Shown: positions 1 to 9,506, counted from the first letter of the stretch. The stretch is 64,000 nucleotides of DNA from Companilactobacillus farciminis KCTC 3681 = DSM 20184 (GCF_002706745.1 NZ_CP017702.1:2046001-2110000), one strand, 5' to 3'. Made by a program: numbers and translations. The notes: generated from the sequence alone by a model not told the origin.

Positions 1-196
1 ATTCTTCTTGCAAAGCTTTACGTGATGCAGTGAAATTCTTAGCTGATTCGTTTGGATAGAAAACCATTGTGATTTCCTTATTGTCCTTACTACCAGCTTT
101 TGGTGAAGCTGAACTATTTGATGAACAACCCGCTAATACCCCTGCGAGTAATAAAAATACCCCTAAAATAGCGGTTAAAAATCGCCCTTTTTTCAT
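1..196 (-). CDS. Phosphonate-type ABC transporter substrate-binding lipoprotein (N-terminal part, PhnD-like)
   Basis: Only the first 65 codons are in the window; the gene runs off the left edge. The protein starts MKKGRF, has a hydrophobic stretch at residues 8-22 and a lipobox VLAGC with the lipidated cysteine at residue 24. A Ser/Asn-rich linker follows, then the opening strand ITMVFYPNES, which matches the start of the mature domain in PhnD-type phosphate/phosphite/phosphonate binding proteins. It would sit on the outer face of the membrane and feed an ABC importer. The start is the ATG at 196-194 with a weak GGGA upstream. The family call rests on this short stretch, so the ligand is unknown. 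Confidence 0.7.
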   Translation of the reverse strand, partial: MKKGRFLTAILGVFLLLAGVLAGCSSNSSASPKAGSKDNKEITMVFYPNESAKNFTASRKALQEE

Positions 197-336
197 AGAT
201 AAATCCCAACTTTCTGTTTGTTTTTTTCGAGCAACATAAGAGTAACAAACGAATGTAAAATAAAAATATATTTTCTGTAAAATAATTAGATATAACATTT
301 ACATTCTTTATACATTTTTTATACAAATAAATGGGC

Positions 337-342
337 TATAAT
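337..342 (+). promoter_or_regulatory. -10 element of the aldo/keto reductase promoter
   Basis: TATAAT lies 29 bases before the ATG at 371. No good -35 is visible. Transcription would begin near 349, so the in-frame ATG at 341 would lie outside the mRNA, which supports the start at 371. Confidence 0.55.
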
Positions 343-370
343 GAAATTGAAAAAAATAGGAGGTAAATTT

Positions 371-1240
371 ATGGCAACAAATATTCCTTATATTGAATTA
401 AGCAATGGCGTAATGATTCCCCAAGTAGGTCTAGGAGTTTTCAGAATGTCAGACGACGAAGTTTTGAACAGTGTTAAATGGGCCATCCAAAGTGGCTACC
501 GTCATATCGACACTGCTAGTTTCTATGACAACGAATCAGCTGTCGGGCAAGCTATCAAAGAAAGTGGCATTGATAGAAAATATCTATTCATTACTACTAA
601 AATTTGGAACGACGTTAGAGGATATGATGCAACAATTGCTCAATTTAACAGTTCTCTACAAAAATTGGGTCTAGATTACTTGGATCTTTATTTGATTCAC
701 TGGCCAGCTGAAGGCTTTGAAGAAAACTGGCGTGCGATGGAAGACCTTTACAAACAAGGTAAAGTTAGAGCTATTGGTGTTTCTAACTTCAAGGCTCACC
801 ACATCGAACAATTAATGGAAAAAGCTACGATTGCCCCTATGGTCGACCAAATTGAGACTCACCCTTATTTACAAGAAACTGATCTTCACGAATACTTACA
901 AGAAAAGCACATTGCTCACGAGTCATGGAGTCCTTTAGGTGGTGGCCTAAACAAAGTTATCGATGATCCTGTGATCAAAGAAATTGCACAGAACCATCAC
1001 AAGACACCTGCTCAAATCGTTTTAAAATGGCACATTCAACGTGGTGAAATAATCATCCCTAAGTCAACGCATGAAAGTCGTATCAAAGAAAATATCGATC
1101 TTTTCGATTATCACTTTGATTTAACGCCTGAAGAGATGGAACAAATCAAGAAATTAGACAGCGATAAACGAGTTGGAGCTGATCCTGACGACAAAGAATT
1201 TTTAGCCAACTCAATCACTTATTCAACTCAAAATCATTAA
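371..1240 (+). CDS. Aldo/keto reductase
   Basis: A 289-residue NAD(P)H-dependent reductase of the aldo/keto reductase superfamily, acting on aldehydes, ketones or sugars in the cytoplasm. The catalytic tetrad is complete: Asp47 in HIDTA, Tyr52, Lys77 in TTKIW and His110 in LIHWP. The IGVSNF motif of the family follows the barrel strand near residue 140. The start at 371 has AGGAGGT six bases upstream; an in-frame ATG at 341 would add ten residues but overlaps the -10 box. The gene stands alone, closed by a strong terminator. The family is clear; the physiological substrate is not. Confidence 0.93.
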   Translation: MATNIPYIELSNGVMIPQVGLGVFRMSDDEVLNSVKWAIQSGYRHIDTASFYDNESAVGQAIKESGIDRKYLFITTKIWNDVRGYDATIAQFNSSLQKLGLDYLDLYLIHWPAEGFEENWRAMEDLYKQGKVRAIGVSNFKAHHIEQLMEKATIAPMVDQIETHPYLQETDLHEYLQEKHIAHESWSPLGGGLNKVIDDPVIKEIAQNHHKTPAQIVLKWHIQRGEIIIPKSTHESRIKENIDLFDYHFDLTPEEMEQIKKLDSDKRVGADPDDKEFLANSITYSTQNH

Positions 1241-1277
1241 AAAAAAGTTCTCAAGGATGATCCTTGAGAACTTTTTT
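1241..1277. terminator. Bidirectional intrinsic terminator
   Basis: A 12-bp perfect stem AGTTCTCAAGGA / TCCTTGAGAACT with a three-base loop is flanked by A and T tracts. It serves the reductase on the plus strand and the convergent aspartate kinase-hom operon on the minus strand. Confidence 0.9.
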
Positions 1278-2602
1278 TATGCAGAAATTTTTTGAGCAAT
1301 AGAATTAATCGATTCATGATAAATTTTTTCAATTGTTTTTTCGTAATCTTCATTATTAACACCGAAAACTACTTTAATATCGCTGCCATCTTGAAAGACA
1401 AACTTCACTTTAATTAAACTTTCATCTAAGTAATTGAGGATTCTACCTGCAATAGCTGGACGACTGCTTAATTTCAACGAAACGGCAGCTACCAAAGCAA
1501 TATTTTCACGAACGTTAACAGCATCAACGCCACAATTAGATTTTAATTCCTGAATGATCAATTTTAATTTATCGCCAACGTCACCACGCTGACACAAGAA
1601 ACTAAATCCATCGTTTCCTGAAGGAGTTGAATCAATTGAAATATGTTGCTTTTGAAAAACTGCCAGTACCTTTTGCAACACTTCCAGATGCTTGCTCAAA
1701 CGATATTTCTTAATAGTAATGACAATATAATTTTTCTTGCCGGCAATTCCAGTTACGATGTTGTTATTTAAATGCTTCTCTTTACTTACTACTAAAGTTC
1801 CACCGGCACTAGGACAATTAGTATTGAGGATCTCTGTTGGAATATTTTTTTGACGTACTGGGCGCACAGCTTCTTCTTGAAAAACACCGACACCCATGTA
1901 TGACAACTCTTGTAATTCCTCATAAGTTAAAACGTCGATTTTCTTTGAATGATCAACGATTCGAGGATCTGCCATCAAGATTCCTGACACATCAGTCCAG
2001 TTCTCATACAATTGAGCATCGACTAAGTTAGCCAAAATAGCACCAGTAATGTCGCTACCACCTCTAGGCATTAGATGAATCGAGCCATCTTCGTTGCTGC
2101 CATAAAAACCAGGAACTAAAATATTTTGATGTTTTTGTAAAATTGTTAATAGTTTTTGACGAGATAGTTCGTAGTTTAAATTATCACCATCAAAAATCAA
2201 AATATCCTTAGCATCGACGAAATAATAACCTAAGAATTCAGCCATCATCTTACCTGTCAAATATTCACCACGAGAAATCAAATAATCATGTGAACAACCA
2301 TTTAAATGCTTAGCAACTTCATTTAAATCTGCTTCAATATCAAGCTTTAGATTTAAATCATCTCTAATTTTTAAAATCCGTGAACTAATCTTTGAGAATA
2401 ATTTAGAAAAATCGTCGCCATCATTAATAGCTCGTTCCATTTCTATTAAAAGATCAGTTACTTTAATTCTTTCACTAGCACTCTTACCAGCGGCACTGAC
2501 AACAACTATTTGTCTATCAGGATCTGCCTCAATTATTTGTTTAACTTTTCTAAACTGATTAGCATCAGCAACTGAACTTCCTCCAAATTTTGCAACTTTC
2601 AT
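1277..2602 (-). CDS. lysC: Aspartate kinase (monofunctional)
   Basis: A 441-residue aspartate kinase, which phosphorylates aspartate in the first step towards threonine, methionine and lysine. The nucleotide-binding KFGGSSV motif is at residues 5-11, the SRGE and RGGSD motifs follow in the kinase domain, and the last 150 residues look like paired ACT domains (strands IVITIKK and IALVAAV), which usually mediate amino-acid feedback. It is co-transcribed with hom and their junction overlaps by one base. Pairing with hom and facing thrC-thrB suggests it is the threonine-linked isozyme; which amino acid inhibits it cannot be read. The symbol lysC is used for the family; thrA is also used in some lactobacilli. 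Confidence 0.92.
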   Translation of the reverse strand: MKVAKFGGSSVADANQFRKVKQIIEADPDRQIVVVSAAGKSASERIKVTDLLIEMERAINDGDDFSKLFSKISSRILKIRDDLNLKLDIEADLNEVAKHLNGCSHDYLISRGEYLTGKMMAEFLGYYFVDAKDILIFDGDNLNYELSRQKLLTILQKHQNILVPGFYGSNEDGSIHLMPRGGSDITGAILANLVDAQLYENWTDVSGILMADPRIVDHSKKIDVLTYEELQELSYMGVGVFQEEAVRPVRQKNIPTEILNTNCPSAGGTLVVSKEKHLNNNIVTGIAGKKNYIVITIKKYRLSKHLEVLQKVLAVFQKQHISIDSTPSGNDGFSFLCQRGDVGDKLKLIIQELKSNCGVDAVNVRENIALVAAVSLKLSSRPAIAGRILNYLDESLIKVKFVFQDGSDIKVVFGVNNEDYEKTIEKIYHESINSIAQKISA

Positions 2603-3774
2603 TAGGCAACCTCCTGATCTGGAAGGCTTACCATAAAGGCCGCCTTATCTTCTTGCAAGACCAATTTCATTAGTTTGTGCATCATACCAACCGGAATCTG
2701 ATGAACAACTAGATATGAACCTTCTTTTGAGACTTGATAGTTTTTAAACAACTCACTGACATTAACTTTTGTTCGCAAGAGATAATCACCTTTAGTTAAA
2801 TCTGGACAATATTCCATTCGCTTATCAAAGTCACGTTTCAAATGACTCTTTCTTTCCTTAACATCCAAAATGTCTTGAACGATTGCATTGGCAGTTGGCA
2901 ACATTCCTGCTCCTTGACCGAAGAAGTCGAGCTTGCCAATTGTTTCTCCATTTAAAGAAATCAAATTGTAATTGTCTGGAGTATTAGCTTCCAAAGTCTG
3001 GTCTAAAAATAATGCTGGTTCAACTACATAATCGAATTTGTTATCTTTTTGATGTGAACGACCAATCAACTTGACTGCTAGACCACGTTTTTGGAAATAC
3101 TTCACGTCTTCACAAGTAATATTTCTAATTCCAAAGATAGGTAGTTTTTGATGATTTTTGATATCAATATCGTAGGCAATGTCAGCGCTGATGCACAGCT
3201 TGTTGGCAATATCGTAACCATCAATATCAGCACTTGGATCAGCTTCCGCATAGCCTAATTTTTGAGCTTCTTTAAGCACTTCAACAAATGGTTGGCCCTT
3301 TTTACTCATCTGATCGAGAATAAAATTGCTTGTACCGTTGAAGATACCAGAAATCGAATTAACGTTGTCGATTCGCAAGGCCTTTTCCAATCCTTGAATC
3401 CAAGGAATACCGCCACCAACTGATGCTTCAAAGTAAAATTTCACATGATTTCTTTCGGCTGCTTCTGTAAATTCTTTTAAATAAATAGCTACGACAGCTT
3501 TATTAGCTGTAATAACGTTCTTTCCATGATTTAAGGCTGCCAAAATATATTCATGAGCTGGTTCAATACCACCCATCACTTCTACAACTACATCGACATC
3601 CTTATCAGTTAATATTTCTGACATGTCATCTGTCATCTCGGGCATTGTCCGAATTTTATTTTTCCTAATCAAAATGTGACTTACAGAGAGGTTTTGGGTT
3701 TGCATATTGGCCTTCTTAACTATTTCATATACGCCTTTTCCTACTGTACCAAATCCTAAGATTGCAATTTTCAT
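2602..3774 (-). CDS. hom: Homoserine dehydrogenase
   Basis: A 390-residue NAD(P)-dependent homoserine dehydrogenase that reduces aspartate semialdehyde to homoserine. The Rossmann motif GFGTVG is at residues 7-12, NKAVVA at 91-96 and the substrate-site segment EADPSADIDGYD near 177-188. The start is the ATG at 3774 with AGGAGG before it; an in-frame codon at 3816 lies upstream of that site. The family is commonly about 430 residues with a C-terminal ACT domain; here only some 60 residues follow the catalytic core, so the regulatory domain is shortened or lost. It is the first gene of an operon with aspartate kinase and diverges from thrC. Confidence 0.95.
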   Translation of the reverse strand: MKIAILGFGTVGKGVYEIVKKANMQTQNLSVSHILIRKNKIRTMPEMTDDMSEILTDKDVDVVVEVMGGIEPAHEYILAALNHGKNVITANKAVVAIYLKEFTEAAERNHVKFYFEASVGGGIPWIQGLEKALRIDNVNSISGIFNGTSNFILDQMSKKGQPFVEVLKEAQKLGYAEADPSADIDGYDIANKLCISADIAYDIDIKNHQKLPIFGIRNITCEDVKYFQKRGLAVKLIGRSHQKDNKFDYVVEPALFLDQTLEANTPDNYNLISLNGETIGKLDFFGQGAGMLPTANAIVQDILDVKERKSHLKRDFDKRMEYCPDLTKGDYLLRTKVNVSELFKNYQVSKEGSYLVVHQIPVGMMHKLMKLVLQEDKAAFMVSLPDQEVA

Positions 3775-3883
3775 AGGTTTAACCTCCTGTTTTCTTTTAT
3801 TTGTGTCTATTAACAATAAACACTTGTTTTTAATTTATGAACAGTCTACTATATAGATATTCGAAAAGCAAGGAGTTATGATT

Positions 3884-5374
3884 ATGAATAAAAATTATAC
3901 AAGTACACGCGACAATCAGGTGCAACTACCTGCCAAAGCAGCAATTAGAAAAGGATTCTCTGATGATGGTGGGCTCTTCGTCTATCCAGAACTATCCAAA
4001 TTAAAAGTAGAATTAAGTCAATTGGTACATAAAAATTATCAAGAAATCGCCAAAATTATTTTGATGAAATTATTACCTGACTTTTCAGAAATACAAATTG
4101 AAGAATGCATTAAGAATGCCTACAATCATAGCTTTGACACCTCCCTTATAACTCCTATTAAACAAGTCGATAATTTTAACGTTTTGGAACTATTTCACGG
4201 ACCAACGAGTGCTTTCAAGGATATTGGTCTACAAATGTTGCCACAATTAATGAAACAAGTTTTAACACCAGAACAAAGAGTCATGATTTTAACAGCTACG
4301 AGTGGCGACACTGGTAAGGCTGCTCTTGAAGGTTTTAAAAATCTCGAAAAAATGGGTATCACAGTCTTTTATCCACATGATGGCGTCAGCAAGATCCAAC
4401 AATTACAAATGCAAACTACTAATGGCAATAATACAGAAATCACAGCTATTAAAGGAAACTTCGACGATGCTCAAAGCAATGTCAAAAAGATTTTCAACGA
4501 CCAAAGTTTCAAACAAAAGTTGGGTGAAAATATCAGTCTCTCAAGTGCCAATTCCATCAATATTGGCCGTCTGATCCCGCAAGTCGTTTATTATTTTGCT
4601 TCATATATACAGTTAGTAACAAAAGAGCAAATAAAATTAGGCGACCAAGTTAATTTCACTGTTCCAACTGGTAACTTCGGTGATGTCTTAGCTGGATACT
4701 ACGCTAAACAAATGGGACTACCTGTCAAAAAATTTATCGTCGCTAGCAATGAAAACAATGTCTTAACAAAATTTTTCCAAACTGGTATTTATGACCGTAA
4801 TCGTCCATTTCTAAAGACTTTTGCTCCAAGTATGGATATTCAAATTTCTAGTAATTTTGAAAGACTGCTCTATTACAAGTCTGGTGAAGATACACAATAC
4901 GTTAAGCAATTAATGGATCAATTAGAAAATGTCGGCAAGTATCAAGTTAAGCCAGAAGTTTTGGCTGAAATTCAAAAAGACTTTTACTGTGGATACAGCA
5001 CTGATGAAGAAATCAAGCAGTCCATCGAACAAGTTTATGAACAAGATAACTATTTAATGGACCCTCACACTGCAGTCGGCTATAAGGTCATGCGTGACTA
5101 TCAAGAAAACGACTCTAAAACACCAATGATCCTACTCAGTACGGCCAGTCCTTATAAATTCACACACGTAGTTGCAGAGGCCATTCTCAAACAAAAAATT
5201 GATGATGATTTTGATGCTATGCAAGCTATTAACAAAAAAACGAATTTACCAATTCCTAAAAATCTCGCTGAGGTTTGGAATTTACCAGTTCTGCATGATG
5301 ATGTGATCGATAAAGATAAAATGGAAGACTACATCCAACAGAAAGTCGAGGCTGATTTTTATGATAAGAATTAA
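3884..5374 (+). CDS. thrC: Threonine synthase
   Basis: A 496-residue PLP enzyme converting O-phosphohomoserine to threonine. The PLP lysine is Lys112 in FHGPTSAFKD, and the SGDTGKAA and VPTGNFGDVLAGYYA segments are typical of the long, fungal/E. coli-like threonine synthase branch. The ATG at 3884 has AAGGAG eight bases upstream; the ATG at 3878 would be only two bases from it. It overlaps thrB by 14 bases, so the two are translationally coupled. Confidence 0.95.
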   Translation: MNKNYTSTRDNQVQLPAKAAIRKGFSDDGGLFVYPELSKLKVELSQLVHKNYQEIAKIILMKLLPDFSEIQIEECIKNAYNHSFDTSLITPIKQVDNFNVLELFHGPTSAFKDIGLQMLPQLMKQVLTPEQRVMILTATSGDTGKAALEGFKNLEKMGITVFYPHDGVSKIQQLQMQTTNGNNTEITAIKGNFDDAQSNVKKIFNDQSFKQKLGENISLSSANSINIGRLIPQVVYYFASYIQLVTKEQIKLGDQVNFTVPTGNFGDVLAGYYAKQMGLPVKKFIVASNENNVLTKFFQTGIYDRNRPFLKTFAPSMDIQISSNFERLLYYKSGEDTQYVKQLMDQLENVGKYQVKPEVLAEIQKDFYCGYSTDEEIKQSIEQVYEQDNYLMDPHTAVGYKVMRDYQENDSKTPMILLSTASPYKFTHVVAEAILKQKIDDDFDAMQAINKKTNLPIPKNLAEVWNLPVLHDDVIDKDKMEDYIQQKVEADFYDKN

Positions 5375-6242
5375 AGTCCCTGCTACAAGCGCCAATCTAG
5401 GTGTCGGCTTTGACTGCATGGGTTTGGCCGTTTCTCTCTATTCAACGATTGACTTTGAACAAAGCTCTCAAAAATTGATCATAAATGGCTGTGATGAACA
5501 GTTTCAAAATGAACAAAACTTAATTTATCAAGCTTTTGTCCGCGGTTGCCAATTTCTCAATCAACCAATTCCCAACGTAAAAATCACTATCGACAATCAC
5601 GTTCCTGTTTCTCGTGGATTAGGAAGTTCAGCTGTTTGTATCGTTGGTGGCTTGATGGGAGCTAACTTGTGGTTTGATTCTCCCCTAAATAAAGAAGAGA
5701 TCTTGACTCTAGCAACTGAAATGGAAGGTCATCCCGACAACGTTGCTCCCGCTATTTTAGGAAACTTGAACGTTTCCTTTACTGACAGCTTGGAAAATAT
5801 CCAAAATGTAGCTTTTAAAGTTTCATCGGACTTATTTTTTGTGGCTTTAATTCCCAATTATCAACTCAGTACCAAAAAAGCTCGTCAAGTCCTCCCCAAA
5901 TCGATGGACTATCAAACAGTCAGTTACCAAGTTGGACATGCCGTAGCCCTCTCCAAGGCTTTAGAAACTGGCGATTTACAATTGATTCGTCAAGCTATTA
6001 TCGATAAAATGCATGAACCCTTCCGTAGCAAATTGATTCCTGACTATTCAGCTGTTAAATCCATCTGTGAAAAGGACGGTGGCGTTCTTTATATCAGTGG
6101 TAGTGGTTCAACTTTAATGGCAATTGCTTCCAACCTCAACGATGCTCAAAAAATTATCGATGAAACAAAAAAGAGCTTCCCAAATTGGGAAACTCATTTA
6201 TTATCTGTTGACACTAAGGGTGCTAGTGGCGTTTTGATTTAA
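5361..6242 (+). CDS. thrB: Homoserine kinase
   Basis: A 293-residue GHMP kinase that phosphorylates homoserine and supplies the substrate of ThrC. The GHMP signature PVSRGLGSSA is at residues 82-91, the N-terminal VPATSANLGVGFD is typical of the family, and the C-terminal SGSGSTLMA motif is present. Its start lies inside the end of thrC. Its stop codon interlocks with that of the convergent araC-type gene: the two TAA codons share two bases, leaving no space for a terminator. Confidence 0.96.
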   Translation: MIRIKVPATSANLGVGFDCMGLAVSLYSTIDFEQSSQKLIINGCDEQFQNEQNLIYQAFVRGCQFLNQPIPNVKITIDNHVPVSRGLGSSAVCIVGGLMGANLWFDSPLNKEEILTLATEMEGHPDNVAPAILGNLNVSFTDSLENIQNVAFKVSSDLFFVALIPNYQLSTKKARQVLPKSMDYQTVSYQVGHAVALSKALETGDLQLIRQAIIDKMHEPFRSKLIPDYSAVKSICEKDGGVLYISGSGSTLMAIASNLNDAQKIIDETKKSFPNWETHLLSVDTKGASGVLI

Positions 6243-7087
6243 GTGATACTTTGCAATTTCTTACGATACTCCAAAGGAGTTTGGCGATATCTAGCTTTGA
6301 AAGCAGCATAAAAACTCTTTTCATCGGGAAAGCCAGTTTGTAAAGCCACCTCACTCAATTTATCATCACTAGTTTCAATCATTTCCGCCGCTTTTTGAAC
6401 TCGCAATAAAGTCAAATATTTCTTTGGCGAAATACCTAAATAACGTTTAAATAATTTCGAAAAATAAGCATAACTATAATTATAATTTTTAGCCATATCT
6501 GATAATTGAATTTCATTTTGATATTGTTGTTGGAAATCATCTATCACTTGGGCAATTATTGGTGGTATTTGGTGTTGCAGTTCTTGGTCGACGGCAAAGT
6601 TTTTTACTAAGACGCTGATCAATTCTACCGACATCGACAACTGATGCAAATGATTATCCTCACTAGTATCGAGGCATTGATAATCTTTGATATTATTTAT
6701 TAAACCTACTAACTCCCTGAAGGCAGCCATTTGGCTGTCTTTTTTTGGTTGCTTAATTAAGTCAAAACTCTTGTTACGAACCGTCTTGGGTAAGCAATGA
6801 CGTAACCAATCATAATTGATCAGCAAAGTAACTATCTTTTGACTCTTAGTAATCTGAGTATCGAATCCATGAATCAAACGAGAATTAATTACATAAACAT
6901 CCCCTTGTTCTAATTGATACGTCTGATCCTCAATGAACATAGTTCCGGGATTTCCTTTAGCAACATAGGTAATTTCGATTGCCTCATGCCAATGTGGGAC
7001 AACGTACTTTTTTCCAATCGGCCGATGATAAATACATTTGACGGGATTCACATAATCAAATTCCAGTATCTCCATTGGTGTAGCCAT
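6239..7087 (-). CDS. AraC-family transcriptional regulator with N-terminal cupin
   Basis: A 282-residue regulator. The first 140 residues are a cupin-like sensor fold (PHWHEAIEITYVAKG, then YQLEQGDVYVI), and the last 100 hold two helix-turn-helix motifs of the AraC/XylS type (LSDMAKNYNYSYAYFSKLFK, then LSEVALQTGFPDEKSFYAAF). Such regulators usually bind a sugar or its derivative and activate an adjacent operon. The start is the ATG at 7087 with AGGAGT seven bases before it; a GTG at 7096 overlaps that site. It diverges from the esterase-PTS operon, which is its likely target. Confidence 0.9.
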   Translation of the reverse strand: MATPMEILEFDYVNPVKCIYHRPIGKKYVVPHWHEAIEITYVAKGNPGTMFIEDQTYQLEQGDVYVINSRLIHGFDTQITKSQKIVTLLINYDWLRHCLPKTVRNKSFDLIKQPKKDSQMAAFRELVGLINNIKDYQCLDTSEDNHLHQLSMSVELISVLVKNFAVDQELQHQIPPIIAQVIDDFQQQYQNEIQLSDMAKNYNYSYAYFSKLFKRYLGISPKKYLTLLRVQKAAEMIETSDDKLSEVALQTGFPDEKSFYAAFKARYRQTPLEYRKKLQSIT

Positions 7088-7149
7088 ATTTTTCACTCCT
7101 AGACAAAAAATGGTAGTTATTTAAGCAAATATAAACTGATTAGTTAAAT

Positions 7150-7163
7150 TGTAAGCGTATACA
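7150..7163 (+). promoter_or_regulatory. Catabolite-responsive element (cre) before the esterase-PTS operon
   Basis: TGTAAGCGTATACA matches the Firmicutes cre consensus TGWAARCGYTWWCW at 13 of 14 positions. It lies in the 130-bp divergent spacer, 55 bases before the esterase start, and overlaps a possible -10 TACAAT at 7160-7165. This predicts CcpA repression of the sugar operon when glucose is present. Confidence 0.75.
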
Positions 7164-7217
7164 ATAGGTCTTGTCAATGAGATTCATTTAAATAACAAAA
7201 AAGCAAAGGAGCAAAAA

Positions 7218-8015
7218 ATGGCACATTTAAAAATCAATTATTTTTCTAATGCCCTACTCAAAGATTGCCAAATGGATGTCTTATTACCCCAAACAACCAA
7301 CGACACTACTTGGGATAAAAATCTTTTAAACGATCTTCCTGTAATTTATTTACTCCACGGCATGAGCGACGACAACACTTCTTGGTTACGTAAAACCCGT
7401 CTTGAACGTTTACTCAAAAATACTGCCGTTGCTGTCGTTATGCCCAACGCTGATTTAAGTTGGTATGCCAATACTAATTACGGTTTGGACTACTACACCG
7501 ACATTGCTGAAGAATTGCCGAAGGTCGTACATGAATTCTTCCCACAAATCTCTAGCAAACGAGAAAAAAATTTCATTATGGGAGCTTCAATGGGTGGCTA
7601 TGGTGCTTACAAAATAGCTCTCTCTACTAACCAATTTAGCCACGCTGCTGCCTTATCTGGAGCATTTTATCCCGATGGACAAAATAAGATTCTTGAAAGC
7701 TTTCGTCCTAAAGAATATTGGAATGGTATCTTCGAAAGAAAGAACTTCGATAACTCCCAAAATAATCTCATGCACTTGGCCAAACAAAAGCTTGCTTGTA
7801 CCGAAGACGTTCCTAAATTATATGACTGGTGTGGCAAACAAGACTTCCTCTATCAAGATAACCAAAAATTCATTAGTGAATTGTCACAAATCGGCATTCA
7901 AGTTAACGCCAACTTTACTAATGGCAAGCACGATTGGTACTACTGGGACAAGTTCTTGGAAGATATCTTAAATTGGTTGCCAATCGATTACTTACCCGAA
8001 GAAAGACTATGTTAA
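7218..8015 (+). CDS. Alpha/beta-hydrolase esterase (tributyrin esterase / esterase D family)
   Basis: A 265-residue esterase without signal peptide, so cytoplasmic. The oxyanion segment LLHGMSDD is at residues 45-52, the nucleophile motif GASMG places Ser124, and Asp209 (GKQDF) and His238 (GKHDW) complete a likely triad. Related lactic-acid-bacterial proteins hydrolyse short-chain acyl esters, and the family also includes S-formylglutathione hydrolases. AAAGGAG precedes the ATG. It is the first gene of a run with the PTS gene 12 bases later, which hints that it may deacylate an imported sugar ester; that role is inferred from position only. Confidence 0.88.
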   Translation: MAHLKINYFSNALLKDCQMDVLLPQTTNDTTWDKNLLNDLPVIYLLHGMSDDNTSWLRKTRLERLLKNTAVAVVMPNADLSWYANTNYGLDYYTDIAEELPKVVHEFFPQISSKREKNFIMGASMGGYGAYKIALSTNQFSHAAALSGAFYPDGQNKILESFRPKEYWNGIFERKNFDNSQNNLMHLAKQKLACTEDVPKLYDWCGKQDFLYQDNQKFISELSQIGIQVNANFTNGKHDWYYWDKFLEDILNWLPIDYLPEERLC

Positions 8016-8027
8016 AGGAGAAAAATT

Positions 8028-9443
8028 ATGGATTATTCAGCTGATGCTAAACAAATTATCAAACACGTCGGCGGCGATGAAAATATCAACACTTTGATTC
8101 ACTGCATGACAAGACTGCGTTTCACGTTAAAAGATGAATCAAAAGCCGACACTAAAGCCTTAGAAGATATGGATGTTACTATCAAGGTTATGAAAGCTCA
8201 AGGTCAATATCAAGTTGTCATTGGCAATAAAGTAACCGACGTCTTCAACGCCATTTTAGATGTTCTACCTCGTCTCAATACTGAAGATGCTCCTAAAGAT
8301 GTCGTTGAAAAAGTAGCTGATGAAGGTTTTGGTGCAAAAATCAAGCACGGCTACGATGAATTTATCGGTATTTTAACTGCTTCTATGATGCCAATCATCG
8401 GTGTTTTAGCTGGCTCTGGTATCACCAAAGGTATCTTAGCCGGTTTAGTCAGTGCTGGAGTTTTAAGTGACAAAGCCGGAATCTACTTATTGATCAATAC
8501 AATGGCCGATACGATTTTTTACTTCTTGCCGGTTATCTTAGGTTTTACCGCTGCCAAGAAACTCGGTTCTGACCCTATCGCTATGGCGGTTATCGGTGCT
8601 TTTCTAATTCACCCTAATATTATTGGTATTGCCGGAAACAAAGTTCCAGAAATCGGATTATTCGGTGACTTCGCTGTTAAAATCATGAACTATTCCGGAT
8701 CAGTCTTTCCAATCATCGTAGCTGCCTGGTTAGGTAAATACGTTGAAAAATATCTCAAAAAAGCCATTCCTGAAATGATTCAAGGAATCTTCGTTCCTAT
8801 TATTGAAATTATTGTTTTATCATTCGTTCTATTATTAGCAGTTGCTCCAATCATCACTGTTTTGAGTAAAGGTTTGGCAGATGGAATTTCTGGTTTATTA
8901 GCTTTTAACGGTATTATCGGCGGTGCTATCTACGGCGCCTTCTATCCAATCTTAGTAGTCTTTGGTCTGCATTGGCCTTTGATTCCAATTGTTATCAATG
9001 ATTTAGCTGTTAACGGCCAAAGCGTTATCTGTGCTCTAACTTCTATTACTGCTATGGGAATTGCTGGTGCAGTTTTTGCAGTAGCTATCAAAACTAAGAA
9101 AAAGAAATTCGAAGCTCTTGGCTATTCAGCCGGTGTTTCTGCTCTTTGCGGAATTTCTGAACCATCGCTTTACGGAATTCTTCTAAAATACAAGAAAGTC
9201 TTCTACATGACAATGATTGGCAATGCTATCGGTGGTGCTGTTGCTGGTGGAATGAACTTAGTGATTTATGGATTTACTGGCAGTTTGATTGGTTTTCCTT
9301 CATTCATCAATCCTAAAGGCGGAATCGATGCTAACTTCACAGCTTACATAATCTCTCATTTGATTGCCTTTGGCGCTGCTTTTGTCCTCACTTACCTCTT
9401 CGGTTACAACGACAAGATGCAATCAAGTGATCAAGAAGCTTAA
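8028..9443 (+). CDS. PTS sugar transporter, EIIBC (glucose/sucrose/beta-glucoside superfamily)
   Basis: A 471-residue phosphotransferase permease. Residues 1-85 form the EIIB domain with phosphocysteine Cys26 in IHCMTRLRF, followed by the long hydrophobic EIIC domain with about ten membrane segments from residue 110 on, including the GISEPSLYGI motif of the family. There is no EIIA domain, so phosphate must come from an EIIA encoded elsewhere. The substrate cannot be named. No phospho-glycosidase lies beside it, which is unusual for this transporter class; the neighbours are an esterase, a DeoR regulator and a HAD phosphatase. Confidence 0.92.
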   Translation: MDYSADAKQIIKHVGGDENINTLIHCMTRLRFTLKDESKADTKALEDMDVTIKVMKAQGQYQVVIGNKVTDVFNAILDVLPRLNTEDAPKDVVEKVADEGFGAKIKHGYDEFIGILTASMMPIIGVLAGSGITKGILAGLVSAGVLSDKAGIYLLINTMADTIFYFLPVILGFTAAKKLGSDPIAMAVIGAFLIHPNIIGIAGNKVPEIGLFGDFAVKIMNYSGSVFPIIVAAWLGKYVEKYLKKAIPEMIQGIFVPIIEIIVLSFVLLLAVAPIITVLSKGLADGISGLLAFNGIIGGAIYGAFYPILVVFGLHWPLIPIVINDLAVNGQSVICALTSITAMGIAGAVFAVAIKTKKKKFEALGYSAGVSALCGISEPSLYGILLKYKKVFYMTMIGNAIGGAVAGGMNLVIYGFTGSLIGFPSFINPKGGIDANFTAYIISHLIAFGAAFVLTYLFGYNDKMQSSDQEA

Positions 9444-9460
9444 TATTGTGTTTTAAGTTA

Positions 9461-9506
9461 AAATAAGTTACTATAAATTAAATACTTATAGTAACTTATT
9501 TTTTTT
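9461..9506 (+). terminator. Hairpin between PTS gene and deoR-type gene
   Basis: A perfect 16-bp inverted repeat AAATAAGTTACTATAA / TTATAGTAACTTATTT with a nine-base loop runs into T residues and ends directly before the ribosome binding site of the DeoR gene. It reads as a terminator or attenuator; because it is so symmetric it could also be an operator. Confidence 0.75.

Noticed and set aside
114..326. 70-codon minus-strand frame
   Set aside because: It overlaps, in another frame, the clear signal peptide of the binding lipoprotein that starts at 196, and has no ribosome binding site.
3775..3883. T-box or other riboswitch before the threonine genes
   Set aside because: The divergent spacer is only about 109 bases and holds no T-box sequence or terminator hairpin.
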